In this document: piece after piece, positions 33,367-46,018 of the stretch
Layout: every line of letters begins with the position of its first letter
How positions within the stretch are numbered: the stretch's first letter is position 1
Assembly (NCBI GenBank): GCA_022410635.1
Contig: JAJVDF010000027.1
Coordinates: 2,176,382-2,240,381, forward strand
Length of the DNA stretch: 64,000 nt
Reading direction: 5' to 3'
From: Tretioscincus oriximinensis
Taxonomy: Eukaryota; Chordata; Lepidosauria; Squamata; Gymnophthalmidae
The notes under the pieces: model-generated
Databases searched by the model: none
Seen by the model: only the letters and a program-made list of their open reading frames with translations
Told to the model about the DNA's origin: nothing
Program-made: the position numbers and the translations under genes

Positions 33367-35743
33367 TCTAGCTATCCTACTGAATGAAAATGGTCTGCAC
33401 AGTCTCTTCAAGTCCATTTAAACAAAAACCCGCAATCCCTAAGAAGTTCCACTAAGAATGCAATCAGTAATGCATCATCTTCTGAGAGTCAAAATAAAAA
33501 TTCAACAGACCTCAAGTTATAACAAAAATTGAGTCATGCTCCTTTAGCAAAAGAGAGTTTGGCCATACAAAGCATCTGTCTCTCTAGTAAATAAGAGTTT
33601 AATTCAAATAAGGAAGGACAAAAACTGGAAATGATGAAACACAGAAGAATGGCTGTTGAGCAAAGTCTGTTTTATCTAATAATAATTTAACAGACATGCA
33701 TCACTTGTATGCTAATTTACAAACACTAAATGATACTGCAAACAGTATGACCAATCTGAGGAAACCTCATCCATTGTAGAAGGTGTCTGTTGTTTCCATA
33801 CCTTACAGCAATCAACCAACATAGGGTCAGAGCAACCTTGTTTGCAGAATATGATTTTGCACCATGATGGGCCATTGGAAAATGTTCTTTTACATTCCAA
33901 AGCACTGATACATTAAAAACCTTTTTTGTGGCAAATTTGGATACTGGCTCCTATCTCCCTATAACAGTATTGCTTCACTCCATACGTGGTGATCTGGCCT
34001 TATGTAGATGTGACCTTTGTTTCCGTCAGAACAGATCCAATTCAGTGTCTCTTGAACAAACAAATATCATTTACTGTAAATGATCTGATTAAAAATTGAT
34101 TTTGTTAGGTATAATGTTGAGTTTGCATACAAATGTATAAGCACATATTTCCAGTTATATTTATTACAATTTGAGATGGGACAAAGCAGGGCAGAGCATA
34201 TTTGATGGAAAAGGTTAAAAAGGGGGAATGAAGTAAAAGCAACACTAAAGGGAAATAGATTTACTTTCATCTCTTCACTATAACTCTCACTGACAAATTC
34301 AACTTCATGCTGATAAGGTTGAATAACATTTAAATACAATGACAATCTTTTCAGTGCTTTGGTTCTTCATTAACAGCTGACAGCAAAGATAGCCAGTATT
34401 ATTGTGATGATTCTACATTGACCTGTTGCTCTTCTCATGATTTAATGGCATTTCTTTTAATAAAAAAACTCCCGATAATCTGCCTGCAGTCCAAAATATT
34501 CAAAATGTAACTTTTTTTTCTTGTATGTATCTCTTTAGCAAAAGAAGTAAATATTAGGAAAGGATTATTTACTGTACCAAAAATGATCTGCTCTATCACG
34601 AGAAAGATAACATAACATAAATCTTCTGGTTCTTCCATTACGCAGATAATTTTGAATATTTTAAGATTATATATTTTCCCTCAAGATTTTGGGTGCACCT
34701 AGACTGTTCGGGGTGTGATTCTGGTACCGATCCAGTATTAGCAGGGTCCATAGGAAGTGTTCAAACCCCCTTTTGAGAAGATCTGGTGAAGAAACAGCTT
34801 CTCAGTAAAAATAATGTAAGTCCATAACCTGTTAGTGTAAGTTGGTCCTGACCCATTTCATCAGAATGAAAATAAAACATCAGAACTAATGTATAGGCTG
34901 ATTCATTAAACAGATTTCTTCTCAGCGGAAATAAAACAGTTCCACACTGAAAATATCATTCCAATAAAAAGGCTTTAATCTTTATTATATACTGCTATGT
35001 TAAAGTGTTCCCTTAATTGTTTTGAGCAGTATATATACAGTCCATAGTAAAATAAGCAAAGAATACATACTGGTCACATATGCATATATAGTTAAGCAAC
35101 CATGGTCAAGACCAGCTTCATGCGAAGCTATCTCCAGGTCAGGAGACAAATAGCTATAGAGCAAATCAAAGCATCTCTCAGTCACACAGAGCAGAATCAG
35201 CAAGTGTGAGCTTCATAGCAACGGTATAATACTGATACGCGCATAAAGCAGAAATTACATAGACATAACAATACTGTTTCTCATGAGATCAAAGCTGCTT
35301 ATCACATACTAAAAGCCATTTCTAATCTAGATGGCAACAATAATCTAAACTGGCTGATTCAGCCAGGCCTGGATCTACGCCAGAATCCCCAACATAATTT
35401 ACTTTTCTGGTTGTTTTACATGAACAAAGAGATCATCTGTCCTCGTTCTGAAAAGCTCCACAAGTCCTTACTTGTAACAGGACGATCTGTTACTTCCCTT
35501 ATTACCAGGGTAGGGAATTCAAAGGAAAAACTCACTTTAAAACTCACCCAAGTTTAGGGAGGTTGCTAGATATTTACTTTCAATTAATGACTGCTGCTAT
35601 TGGCTGTGCAAGTTCAACAGGATTAAGCAGGATTAAGTTTCTGCTCTTGCTGATAATCAGGAAAACAATGTGGAGATGCATTCCTTAGTTTTCCGAGATC
35701 ATGATGTGAAAAAAATGGTTTGCTATTATTTCCATTACTGAAC
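33367..35743. other. Mostly unique DNA
   Basis: No firm element. On the minus strand near 34980-35040 there is a TATA-like TATATATAC and an AATAAA, the pattern of an LTR, but no termini or target duplication could be found. Nothing else was recognised. Confidence 0.4.
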
Positions 35744-35747
35744 TGAG

Positions 35748-35851
35748 GGTACGTGCACACAGCTACTTTCTTCCTCAATTAGCGCGAGATGAAGGAGATT
35801 CTGGCACACGTGTTAAGTGTCTTTCAGCAGTCGTCCTGCAATAAATACATA
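35748..35851 (+). mobile_element. Truncated Harbinger-like element (left end)
   Basis: Starts GGGTACGTGCACACAGCTAC and is collinear with the left part of the element at 38209-38616: shared CACACAGCTA, GCACACGTGTTAAG (GCACATGTGCTAAGG there), TTTCAGCAGTCGTCC and CAATAAATAC. It is cut off where the SINE at 35852-36006 begins, and no right end is present. Confidence 0.7.
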
Positions 35852-36006
35852 ACCTGTTCTCTTCACAGCAGGAACCTTGTGAATTAAGAGGGACTGAGAG
35901 ACTTCTGAAGATCTGTGATTATTAACCCAAGGACACCCAGTTGATTTCATCCAGGTGTGTAGAATCAAACCAGGAGACTACTAGGTCGCACTCCAACCAC
36001 TAGCTG
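35852..36006 (-). mobile_element. tRNA-derived SINE (family B)
   Basis: On the minus strand: AGCTAGTGGTTGGAGTGCGA (A-box region), CCTGGTTTGATTCTACAC (B box GGTTTGATTC), ATCAACTGGGTGTCCTTGGG, then CAGATCTTCAGAAGTCTCTC. It matches the head and body of the copy at 48878-49131 but lacks the L2-like tail. Confidence 0.75.
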
Positions 36007-36768
36007 TTGTTTTTGATATTGCTTTTTTGTTACTATCTTATGATTACCTCTTGTCATTCTTGAAAAACCCTCCCAGAATCAAGTTCAGAGGAAGTGTAAG
36101 AAATCAGCCATCCAGCCAAATCTTATTGTTGAATTTTATTGTTTTCACTTCAGTTGAATTTTATTGTTTTCACTTGTTTATCTGGCTTCAGATAACCCTG
36201 ATCAAGCTACTTCCAGAAGCAGTTCAATAGTACAGTTCAGTAAATTCAGATTACAACTATGTCTAGCATGCCATTCTCAATATAATGCCTAAGCCCTTGA
36301 GGGTTTTATTGTATGTCTAAAGTCAGCATTAGTGAGACCAGATTTTGAGGACATTTGCTTCAGTGATGGTGAAGACCACACCCAAGTAAAAATTGTGTCT
36401 GGTAAGGGATCCTGATAACTACAGATCACTACCCCATCAGGAATGCTCTCAGGGAGTCTGTCCCAGATACTACCTAGCAGCCAATTATGAGGGCATTTTC
36501 ACCTGTCATTTTGTGCCCTCCCTGTTATCATCTAGAGTGGCAATAGGAATAGCTTACAAATAGCAACTTGCATCTAGTATCTGAAATTGCTGATTTCCCT
36601 TACTATTTCTTGTCTAGCATCAAACTGCATCTTGTGGAAAACCTTGAAGGTAGAAAAACTAGGAAACACAAAGAGATGTTTTTAATGGTTATTCAGATGC
36701 AGCCTAAAAAGACAGACTAATCTTATATGAGAGTGCACTAAAAAAGAAGACAGTATTGGCTAGGTTAT
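36007..36768. other. Unique DNA with a small tandem repeat
   Basis: A 25-bp unit containing GAATTTTATTGTTTTCACTT occurs twice at about 36128-36175. Otherwise nothing was recognised. Confidence 0.45.
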
Positions 36769-36772
36769 ATTA

Positions 36773-36841
<69 letters not shown>
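36769..36841. repeat. (ATT)n microsatellite
   Basis: About 23 perfect ATT/TTA units. The poly-Asn open frame on the minus strand here is a product of this repeat. Confidence 0.95.
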
Positions 36842-38205
36842 GTTTCCTGTTGTTACGTGTTTATACAGATTACTAATTGAATAATGATGGCTGATGTTTA
36901 TGTTTCTAACTAGAGTCAATACTTTATTCTTGTCTAAAAATCTTGTCTTCTGCAATTTACAAATATAAGCCTTACTGTTCTACCACATATCTACCACAGT
37001 TAGACAGAAACAGACTGTTAAGGAATTCTACTGGGAACAACATTCACGATCCAGGGCAGCTCTTGCACATGTTTTGATGAGGAGAATAGCTACAAAGGAG
37101 ACCTGAAAAGACAGATTGGAATGTATATAAAACTGAAATTGTCAGGATCAAAGCATTATCCCTTTCAGAAACCAGGGCATCTAAATTTCANTGGTTGCAA
37201 TATTTATAATGATTACCAGATATATGTTAAAGAGGATTAGCACAGGCATTTATTTCCTTTCTATCTTCTTCCTTCCTTGGCTTTATACTATTTTCAAAAT
37301 GTTATCATACATAGATTGAGGCTGTAGCATCTGCCAGTCAAGTCCCTCCAGGCACTATAGAAAATTGGTCTGCAGTTTCCCATTTTGCTTCAGCCATATC
37401 AATTACTGAGGCTGTTTCTTCAAAGCCCCCTAGAATATTTAGAAAATTTAGATACAACAGGATTTGAGTCACTCTCTTGCCAATCTCCTTTGCTAGGTGT
37501 CCTTCTAGAAGAAGTATGTTAGTCAATAGCAATCATATGCAGGCCTCAAAAAGTCCCAGGAGCATTTTCTAAGAAGGCTTCATGTTTTGTTGTCTTTGAT
37601 CTATTCATGGCTAATCCAGTTCCCTATGTACATATGAAAAACTTTTGATAAGGATTTCACATTGTTTGTAGTGATAGCAATGACAAAGAGGCCAAATTCA
37701 TAAGCAAGGAGCTTTTTTGTTCTCAGATTCAAACATAAGCTAATATTTAGTCCAGAAAGAACATAACAGGACATTTAACCCTGTCTTCCAGTTACTTTGA
37801 AAGCATAAAGGCCTTATGCAAACAAGGTTGCTTTTCAATGACAGTANATGAGCTGACCAGTTCCTCTCATACACATAAAGGCATTAGAAAGAAAAAAATA
37901 TCAGTCTCCTAATTATGGAATCACTGTTGTTGCCCTGCTTTGTACGGCTAGCCATTCTTATTTAGTTTGTTTACTCAGAGATTTATATTCTACTTTTCAG
38001 TGTATTTGTATGACTCAAAGCAAATTGCAACAAAGTAAAATACTCCATTGTACAACAAAAATATTTCCATAGCCAAATGGAAATGGGCTATGCAAATTCA
38101 AAAAGCAAACCATGTCCATCCTATAATATTATTAACAAGATGAAAACTGCCTGGGACAATTTGGTTTTGAATTGTTTTGAATCAACTTATGTAAGGAACA
38201 CAGCC
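36842..38205. other. Mostly unique DNA
   Basis: A faint reversed LINE/SINE tail may lie near 37975-38040. Otherwise nothing was recognised. Confidence 0.4.
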
Positions 38206-38208
38206 TTA

Positions 38209-38616
38209 GGTTGCGTCCACACAGCTATTTTCTGCATTGTTCAGAGCACTACGAGGAAGTGTCGGGCACATGTGCTAAGGGTTTTTCAGCAGACGACCCA
38301 CAATAAATGCTGTTTTTCCTGGAACAAACTATTGCTGGGATATTCAGACATTGTTCCGGAAGACCCCCATACTCTCACGAGTGCACAAATCTGAGGTGAG
38401 ATGTTAAAACAAGTGAGAACGCAACAGTTGNTTCTATTCACTGTTGCGAGTAAAAAGAAAAATTCTTGGACTGCACAGCCACAAGATCAATGAGCGATAT
38501 TAAGGAACTGGGGCATTGATCACGGAATATACAGGTTTGGTGTACTCGGACACGTGATTGTTATATTCCGAAATATAGCTTTATAGCGGTTTTTAGGTCG
38601 TCATGTGGACGTAGCC
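38209..38616. mobile_element. Harbinger-like non-autonomous DNA transposon
   Basis: Left end GGTTGCGTCCACACAGC and right end GTGGACGTAGCC form terminal inverted repeats, flanked by TTA (38206-38208 and 38617-38619). A 3-bp TWA duplication and a CGTNCACAC-type terminus are characteristic of PIF/Harbinger. The 408-bp body has more CpG than its surroundings and carries an internal inverted repeat (CGCAACAGT and ACTGTTGCG, near 38420-38447, with N at 38431). No transposase frame is present. Confidence 0.75.
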
Positions 38617-38619
38617 TTA

Positions 38620-39004
38620 GACTGAGTGGTTTACTTACATAAGTATGTACATTTTTTGTATATTCTAAAAAGGCTATTAACTATCACTTTTAAAAACAGC
38701 ATTATCCTTTAACTTCAGTTATTCAACTGCTAGCACATTTCTTTTTAGTTTTTCAAAACCANGCTCCCACTTTCACTTACATTCCAATTTTAAAGGGATG
38801 GAGCCCACTTTGTTTTCATCACATTTCCCTTTGAGTTTAATGTCTGGACTTTTTTCATGATACCATCACTCTACCAAAATTCATTGCTGCAATTTGTCCC
38901 ATATGGATACCAGTTCAGCAAAAGAAGGATAAGGATATATGTTTAATTGTTCTATTAATACCATTAAGTACATCAATAAATATTCTCATAACACATTCCC
39001 TACA
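38620..39004. other. Unique DNA, nothing recognised
   Basis: No element or exon signature. Confidence 0.4.
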
Positions 39005-39538
39005 CAATTTATTTTCTTTTATTAATTTTATTGAACATAAATACATACATTACCTACTCCACCAACATTAAAATAAAAATGTACANATATCTTATAATAT
39101 TTTAAACATAAAAGGAAATATAGTTTTACATACATTATTCCAAGATGATAGAGTTCCTCGACTTTCGATATATTAACTAGTTTAAGGCAATATTGGCGAT
39201 AAACCAAATTTCCATTTCCAGAGTTGTATTTGAGGGNTTTTTTTATTTATTAAATCAAATTTAAAAAGTTCTATAACATATATTTGCCACCAATTAGCAG
39301 TCCATCTGGTTTCATCTTTCCAACCGTAGGTTCNAGTCAAAAGAACAGCCTTCATAAGTAGATCGAATAGAAATTTATCATCTTCTCTGATTTCATCAAC
39401 TGGGATTTCCTTGAACAGCCACTTATGAATAGTCCAAGTCACTGATTGTCCCATTATTGCATTTATATTTTTCTGGATAATTGTTGATGGAACACACAAN
39501 CCGTTGCTGAACACTTCAACCTTCCAGGACATTCTATC
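39005..39538 (-). mobile_element. L1-like LINE 3' end
   Basis: The minus-strand frame 39182-39532 reads KFLFDLLMKAVLLTXTYGWK, DETRWTANWWQIYVIE and ELFKFDLINKK, which fits the end of an L1 ORF2 (W(K)...W...L...E...D). The plus-strand start, TTTATTTTCTTTTATTAATT, is a reversed A-rich 3' end. Several N fall in the frame. Clade call is by pattern only; other LINE-1-like groups are possible. Confidence 0.55.
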
Positions 39539-39539
39539 T

Positions 39540-40010
39540 CAGATGTCATGACTGCAGTCCTTAAACAAAGAAACTACAAAGGAAAATTTGAAACAGAAGC
39601 AGCAGAACTTGAATATATTCATAAGTTCCAGGCCATCAACAAAGGACTTAACAAAGATAATTGTTTCCTGGCCAATTATACATTTTTATGACGCCTGTTA
39701 AGTATTTGATTGATTTACTATCAGACATTGCCTCTTGTTGCCCCAGGGACTTTTCCACATGAGATTATTAGTTTCTGCTATTTACCTGTTTTTCTAAACC
39801 TGGAGTTCATACCCCATCACACTTGCATGTGCTTTGTCATCTCCNATACACAGTTTCTATAAATACCTAACCCTGACATTAGTCCCTCAGCATCTGAAGA
39901 AGTAGANGTGTCTCCAAAAGCTTATGCCACTCACTTTTCTTTTGTTAGTTTCTTTCCTGGACTTTCTACTGGACTAACACAGCTATTTCTCTGAAAATGA
40001 CAGAGATGCT
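39540..40010 (+). mobile_element. Unclassified amniote interspersed repeat
   Basis: Frame text KQRNYKGKFETEAAELEYI and HKFQAINKGLNKDNCFLANY is followed by CATCTGAAGAAGTAG, CCAAAAGCTTATGCCACTCA and ACTGGACTAACACAGCTATT. I know this 3' signature from many reptile genomes, but I am not certain of its class (possibly Penelope-like or LINE-related). The coding remnant ends in a stop at about 39690. Confidence 0.5.
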
Positions 40011-40344
40011 ATCCCTNTCAGCACCCATGGAAGAATGAATAATAGCTGCAGCCACGTTTGAGAGAAGAAATTAGTTTCTTGCACTCCTTAAACACGACCT
40101 ACTTTTTCATGAGTTGTTTATTGGTGCTCAGAAAAGCTCAGAATTTTCAGGTACAGTATTTAACAGTCTTTAAACTCTGTCATTTGGACTTTGGCAAACT
40201 GTAGTTGCCAAAATCATTCCCTCTTAAGAACAGACAAGCTGGCATCTAAAAAAGAAAGCTTAGGCCTACTTTTTCCAATGGCCCTTGACCAATAGTAATA
40301 GAATACTGTTAAGATAAAAGGAGACATTTGCTTTTTATCTTAAT

Positions 40345-40470
40345 TTTTTTATTTATTTATCAATCAATCCTATTTATTTGTACTCTGCCTTTCCACAATA
40401 TGAAGCATTATAAATCATACAATACGATTAAATATCACACAAAAGTAAATTATCAATCAAATATAAAATA
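40345..40470 (-). mobile_element. L2-like or SINE 3' tail
   Basis: TTTATTTATTTATCAATC, then TTTGTACTCTGCCTTTCCAC, reads as the reverse complement of a GGAAAGGCAGAGTACAAATA-type retroposon end with an AAAT tail. Confidence 0.45.
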
Positions 40471-40741
40471 CAGATATAAAACTCAGGAGGGAGGGTGTGG
40501 CAGGAGGATGCCAAAATCTCTTCTCCCTTTCTATGTGGGTTTATTAGACATGACATTTCCAAATGCAAGGGCATTGCCACTTCTGAAAAAAATGCTACTT
40601 ATCACTAGGGTTTTCCTCCAGAATGATATGATTCCATACTCTTGGCAGAAACACTTGGATAGCTGCTTCCAAAAATGGGTTCCAAAATGCAGTAGCACTG
40701 ATAACTTTCAGTGCAGTGTGTCAAAAACCTCCCCAAGAGCC

Positions 40742-41387
40742 CAGGCTGACCAGATGACCCCCTTTATAGGGGGGAGAACCCAGGCACCATTTCCCCNGTT
40801 TTTGCTGAGGAAAAAAATATNAAAAAAATTATTTTTGTTTTGAAAAAGATNTTTTTTTCAAAAAATATTTTTGAAAAAAAAAATTCACTGCACTACCACT
40901 AGGGAGCTCTGGCATCTGGGGAGCGCCACTGAAGATACCTTCCCCTCAGTAAAAAATAAAAATTCTCACGCACGTCAAAAATTTCTTACTAGGAGGTTCT
41001 GGCAACCAGGGGCAGCTCCTGAAGGCACCCTTTGCTCAATAAAAAATAAAAGTTCTCATGCACTTCAAACAATTCTCGCACACTTAAATAAATGATTTTT
41101 TTTAAAAAAATGCACTGTTCCACCACTAGGGGTCTCTAGTAACCAGAGCCAGCTCCTGAAGGCATCCTCCCCTCCGTAAAAAAATTAAAAAAATTCTAAT
41201 GCACTCCAAAAATTGTTTAAAAATTCTCGCAAACTTAAAAAAATTCTCACAGATGCTTCACAGATTTCTTGGGCGGGAATTTCGGAAGGGAATGCATGTT
41301 GGTAGGTAATTTGCATATTTATGAATATGGAAATTAGCATGAATATTAATTACCCCAGGTTGGGCCTCAGAAAACCTGGTCAGTCTA
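40742..41387. mobile_element. hAT-like element, longer family member (copy 3)
   Basis: Left end CAGGCTGACCAGATGACCCC and right end ACCTGGTCAGTCTA match the family at 32046 and 33158. Flanks CAAGAGCC (40734-40741) and CAAGATTC (41388-41395) agree at 6 of 8 positions. The 646-bp body holds three diverged tandem blocks that begin CTAGG, include GGCAACCAGG/AGTAACCAGAG-like text and CTCCTGAAGGCA, and end in AAAAATTCTCACGCAC-like text (about 40897, 40988 and 41128). No transposase is seen, but this may be closer to a parent element than the short foldbacks. Confidence 0.65.
40890..41250 (+). repeat. Three diverged tandem blocks inside the hAT-like element
   Basis: Blocks of roughly 100-130 bp share an initial CACTAGG, a CTGAAG motif, a CCTC(A/C)GTAAAAAA segment and a TTCTCACGCA-like segment. 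Small reading frames in them are not conserved enough to call coding. Confidence 0.65.
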
Positions 41388-41395
41388 CAAGATTC

Positions 41396-43494
41396 TTCAT
41401 ACCCACTGCCTGCCCAGTGAGTTGGAGACATTGCCTGAATGTGCAGCTTAATATGGTAGGTTATTCTTTACTCTTGGAGTGGCTATCAAATAGCCTTTTA
41501 CTTTTGGGGACACCCTACTGCTCTTCCAGTGAAAGCAGAGAAAGAGGAGTTCCTTCAACATGAAGATGCAAGTGTTTGTATGACAAGCTTCATTCTGAGT
41601 GCCTCCTTTCAGGCAGTTTTCAAATGGCTAGGATTTGAAAGGGCATGAATACTATAATTTATTATTTGTAATTTGTGAAGGATGGNTTCTTTAAAGATTG
41701 TATCTGTAACTGTGTAACAGATATTCTTTTATCTGTGTGGCAGNTACACTTTAAAAGAAGCATAGAAGTTGAGATTGGGATCAGCAAATGGTACCTGCTT
41801 AATAATTGGCAGCTTCATATCATAGTCACATGTTTTTTTCCTCTCTACTGCACAAAGACCATTAATACACATAGCATTGAGTGTGTCTCTTTTCACATCT
41901 GCAATAGAATGTGATGTTATGCACAGTGTTACTTTCTATTAGGAGCAGCAAAATGTCTTGAATCAGTTATAGCAATGAAGAGTGAAAAATCAATTCAACG
42001 TTGAATGAAATCTTGCATAAATGGAGTCCCCATAATGCCAAAGAACCAAAGGGGGGTTATCTGTTTTGCAGAGTATAAGTATCTGTGCTTTAGTAAGTAA
42101 CTGACTAAAGTGTACCTGAAGATTCTTGCTAAGGCTTCAAAAAAGAGAGAGGAAACAAAAGCATTTCTGCACNNNNNNGTGCAGGTCTGGATCTGGGGAT
42201 CCAGACCAAACAGCTACTAATCCTAATCTGTTCCAAATCATGTGTTTCATGAATTTTGACACCAATCAGGATGGCCAAGCCTCACATGTGCCTGGTCTCA
42301 GAGTCCTTGAGGGACCCATTTCTGCAGCACAACAAGGCATGACACCAAAATGGGTCCTCCATGCCCCTTGTGTGCCAGTAGATTTCATTACTGAGGTCTA
42401 CTAGCTCAGTTATTTCAGCTCAAAAGCAAACCAGGAGGCCATTTTGACTTCCACCACCACCACTACCACTCAAAACTCTGTGCTTATGCAGATAGAGCAC
42501 ACTACTTCTCACTTTCAAGCAATGAATTCCAGATGCAAAATACACCATGTACTAAATGCAAAAAGATCCCTGGTCAATAAGCAAAGACTCTTTTAACCCC
42601 TCTGCATTTTTCAAATCATTTCTGCACAAAGAGTGTTATGCACAGAGTTGAGCTCTCAGGCTTGACACTGCCCAGGAAGTATGCATTGAGATATACATTA
42701 AAATGCACATTCTCTAACAGAAGCAATTTAAAAATTGTTTATTCCACCTTACATAACATTTCACCTTTCACAGATTATGGTAGGAGGAGGCTTTTACATT
42801 AGGAGCAAGCCTATGTGAATGCCCTATTTCTCATCCAATCATTAGCTGATCATTTTTTAACATATGGATGGTGTCAAAAAGTGGACATAAAAAGATGAGC
42901 TTATCTGAAGAATCACCAGTTCACCAATCAAAGATAAATGACAATAAGATTTGGAGAGAAGGAATCCATTACCAACTTTTTCTATTGCCTCTAATGATCA
43001 ATCTGAGCAACAAAGAGTTTCTCATGTACCTTTAACAAGAACAAAAGAAACTATGCAGATTTTTTTGGTGTCATCATCATTGCTATTGTCAGCATGGTTT
43101 ATTAAGAAAATATTGCATTGGCTTTGCTATTTCCATCATATTTTTGGACCTTTCCCTTTAATTAACTCCTCCTTTTCCTCTCTAGATTGATACAGAGAGA
43201 GAGGCCCACTTGCAGTCACAGTAAATCTACACTTTGCCCAATGAAACCAAATCAAAGCTTTTGTCTGCATTTACGTTTTGGGAGCCTGATGAGATTGATC
43301 ATATTATGAAAAGCTAAAATGTGATAGGAAGCCTTTGTGATATGATTTTGGGGCTCTTGTTATCACCAGTACTGAGGATAGCATTCATTAGCTTGAATGC
43401 AGTCTATATATTATCAACTAGACATCAAGGATGCAGAATTGAACTGTTCCATGTCTCTCCAACAGTGGAGAATAATTAGTGTCTATCTAGTCAT
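41396..43494. other. Mostly unique DNA
   Basis: A 6-N gap lies at 42173-42178. No transposon or gene was recognised; the frame at 42951-43190 has no family match. Confidence 0.4.
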
Positions 43495-43800
43495 ATAACG
43501 TTTCAAAAGAGNCTATTAGCAAAAGCAACCTAAATCATCAGGTCCAATNCCCTGCTTAGTGCAGGATTCACTGAACCATTCTAAACAATCTGCTGTCCAG
43601 CTTTNACTTGCGTATTTCCATCAAACTTGCCATTCCTGTGTAAACCTATGTAAACACTCCTCTTCCACTTACCTTAGTACCAAGCTAAACTTGCTGGTTT
43701 GAGTATACTTCTGGTGTTAAAATGGCAACATTAAACATTATTCTACTAGTTCAGAAAGAAACTTGTTCTGATATGTGATTGCACGCCATTGGAAACTTGA
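43495..43800. other. Possible old retroposon remnant
   Basis: The phrase ATCATCAGGTCCAATNCCCT, GCTTAGTGCAGGATTCACTG resembles text shared by several reptile repeats, but I cannot assign it. Confidence 0.25.
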
Positions 43801-45689
43801 AGCCAAATTCTGACAAGATTTAACATTTTAAAACCTTCAGATGTTGATGTTCAGCTTTGGATTTAAAATGCTAAATTTGATTTTGTCTTGACATATTTCA
43901 AACTTTATGTAGGAGTTGCNTAGCAATTGAAACAGAAAGGGAATGGTCGCTGTCTAGACATAAAGAGAGTTATGGTTAAAANGTGAAACTTCTCTAACTC
44001 TGGAGCCTCTATCTGAATATTGTAATTGGTGAAAGACCTGTTGCCTTTGAAAGCTGAAGTTCCTTTGTCAGAATCACATGATAGATTCAATTATTAAACC
44101 ATGGATGAGAATTTTGAATGGCCTGTGGGAGCTTTATAGTGTTCAGATGCATTGAGTATATCAAATTGATTTACTGGCATTGCATTTGAGNCTGGCCGCA
44201 TCAATCTGTCACTAAGAACAAGAAGGTTCAAGTTCATATCCTTGGACATTGATTGGCACATTCAGGACACAAGACCAAAAATACTCTTTGCTCTGGACAT
44301 TGACCACAGTATCCAATCGGACACAGAGAGGCCTTTGGTGTATTTAACNTCCCTCCCTCCACTATAGTTGCTAGATTAAACTACAATTGGCACCTACTGT
44401 TGAAAATGTTGGCATATAGCCATTCATTACTGAACTGGATATTTTGGGTGCCAGTAACAATGAGGGGACTTTATGTCAAATTTGTACTGTTAACATAGAC
44501 CTCAAAAACCCTCCTTTGTGAGCCACCTCCCNTTTGCCTTTTCCCAAAGCTAAAAGNCTATATAGTTTACAAAGTTTGCTGTTCAGCTTAACCAGAGACA
44601 GGAGATAAGAGGATGAACATTGCATAGTTTAACTTCACATTTATCTGTCTTATAGATTTTTCTGTCCCAAAGGTGACATTTTAAAAACTTTAGGTGAACT
44701 GGCCTACTAATGTGAGGGCCCAATTTGAATAGCATACGTGGCTAGATTAAGGCAAGTTATTTACATGATTTGTCCAGTTTCATTGCTTATTCAGTCTCCA
44801 ACCTCAGCAGTTTAGTTTTTCACCTATCCCAAAAGAATAATTACCTCCATTCATGGTCGCTTGATATCTCTTGGCCTACTGCTATGGTTTTTGAATGGTC
44901 TTTAGCATTGTAGGACATGATTTTTGTTTCCCCCAAAGTCCATTGTGCATTCTACTTTAAATTTCAACAAGGGTTGAACTCTATTCCTTAGTGTCCACAA
45001 CCTCCTTCCTACAACAAGAAGGGTATATGGAGGCAACTTCATAACTGTCCTTGAACAGAGGCCTTNTCCCCACGTTCTATTTCCTGCACTTTGGAAGCGA
45101 GTCTACCTTCCATCTGACCCATGAATCCACATGTGTCCAGCCTTTCCATGCACTGNAAAAGTCTTTAGAACATAGTAAACAGCCTCCTCGTTTCATGCAA
45201 TTTCCACAAGCTTCCNAGAGGTTACCCAGAATAAGGCTCCTTGTAGACAGGGGCAACATTTTAAAGTCCCGAAGAAAAATCACTCCGAATCTACTTGTAG
45301 CAANTTGTAAAGATTTCATGGGCTCTTGGAGCGCAGGGAGATAGGCAGGGTCACAGGGAATTCTGGGAATTNTAGTTAGGAAAGCGCAGCAGTGTGTTCT
45401 GGGGCTCCTCATTTGAACAAGGCAGCAGCTGAATGGCAAGTAAAATGGAGACTGACAGCCAACACATTTGTTTTTTGCAATACGGAGGAAACAGACAGGT
45501 AGGGGATGTTAGTCACTAGCAAGAATGTCAAAATGAATTGGATATCTTGCAGAGGATTCTTTAGAGCTGTCTTCAAAGACAGTGCTGAAGTGAATTGAAT
45601 GCNCCATGCATATGTATATAAATAAATTAAAGACATGTATAACACACTTTGCTGTTTGCATACCAGAACACATTGTAGGGCATTCTTGG
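43801..45689. other. Unrecognised DNA, part moderately GC-rich
   Basis: The part at 45040-45440 is richer in G and C and contains GGGAATTCTGGGAATTNTAG, similar to the ACTACAATTCCCAGAA element often seen in promoters and repeats. No gene structure supports a promoter. Many single N make the frames unreliable. Confidence 0.35.
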
Positions 45690-46018
45690 TAGCTGCCCCN
45701 AGTCTTTGAAATAGTCTCCCCCTCAAGGTGAGTCTGTCATCATCATTGCATGGTTTTAGAAGATCTTTGAAGATGCACCTCTTTCACCTGGTGTTTGGCT
45801 GAAGAGAATGTCATTTTTGTCCCCACACTTAGATATTGTTTTGAATTTGTTNTAGAAGATCTTTGAAGATGCACCTCTTTCACCTGGTGTTTGGCTGAAG
45901 AGAATGTCATTTTTGTCCCCACACTTAGATATTGTTTTGAATTTGTTAATTTTACTGTTTGCCACCCTGAGACTTTTGGGTATGGGGCAGGGTATAAATA
46001 TAAATAAATAAATAAAAT
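45690..46018 (+). mobile_element. L2-like LINE 3' end with a 95-bp duplication
   Basis: Has AGTCTTTGAAATAGTCTCCC, TCTTTGAAGATGCACCTC, the GCCACCCTGAGACTTTTGGG end and an (AAAT)n tail. An exact 95-bp segment is present twice (45757-45851 and 45853-45947), separated by one N at 45852, so the true element is probably about 96 bp shorter. Confidence 0.85.

Noticed and set aside
34970..35250. Possible minus-strand LTR (TATA-like and AATAAA in order)
   Set aside because: No matching termini and no target duplication could be found; both motifs are common in AT-rich DNA.
36770..36955. Poly-asparagine frame
   Set aside because: Direct product of the (ATT)n microsatellite.
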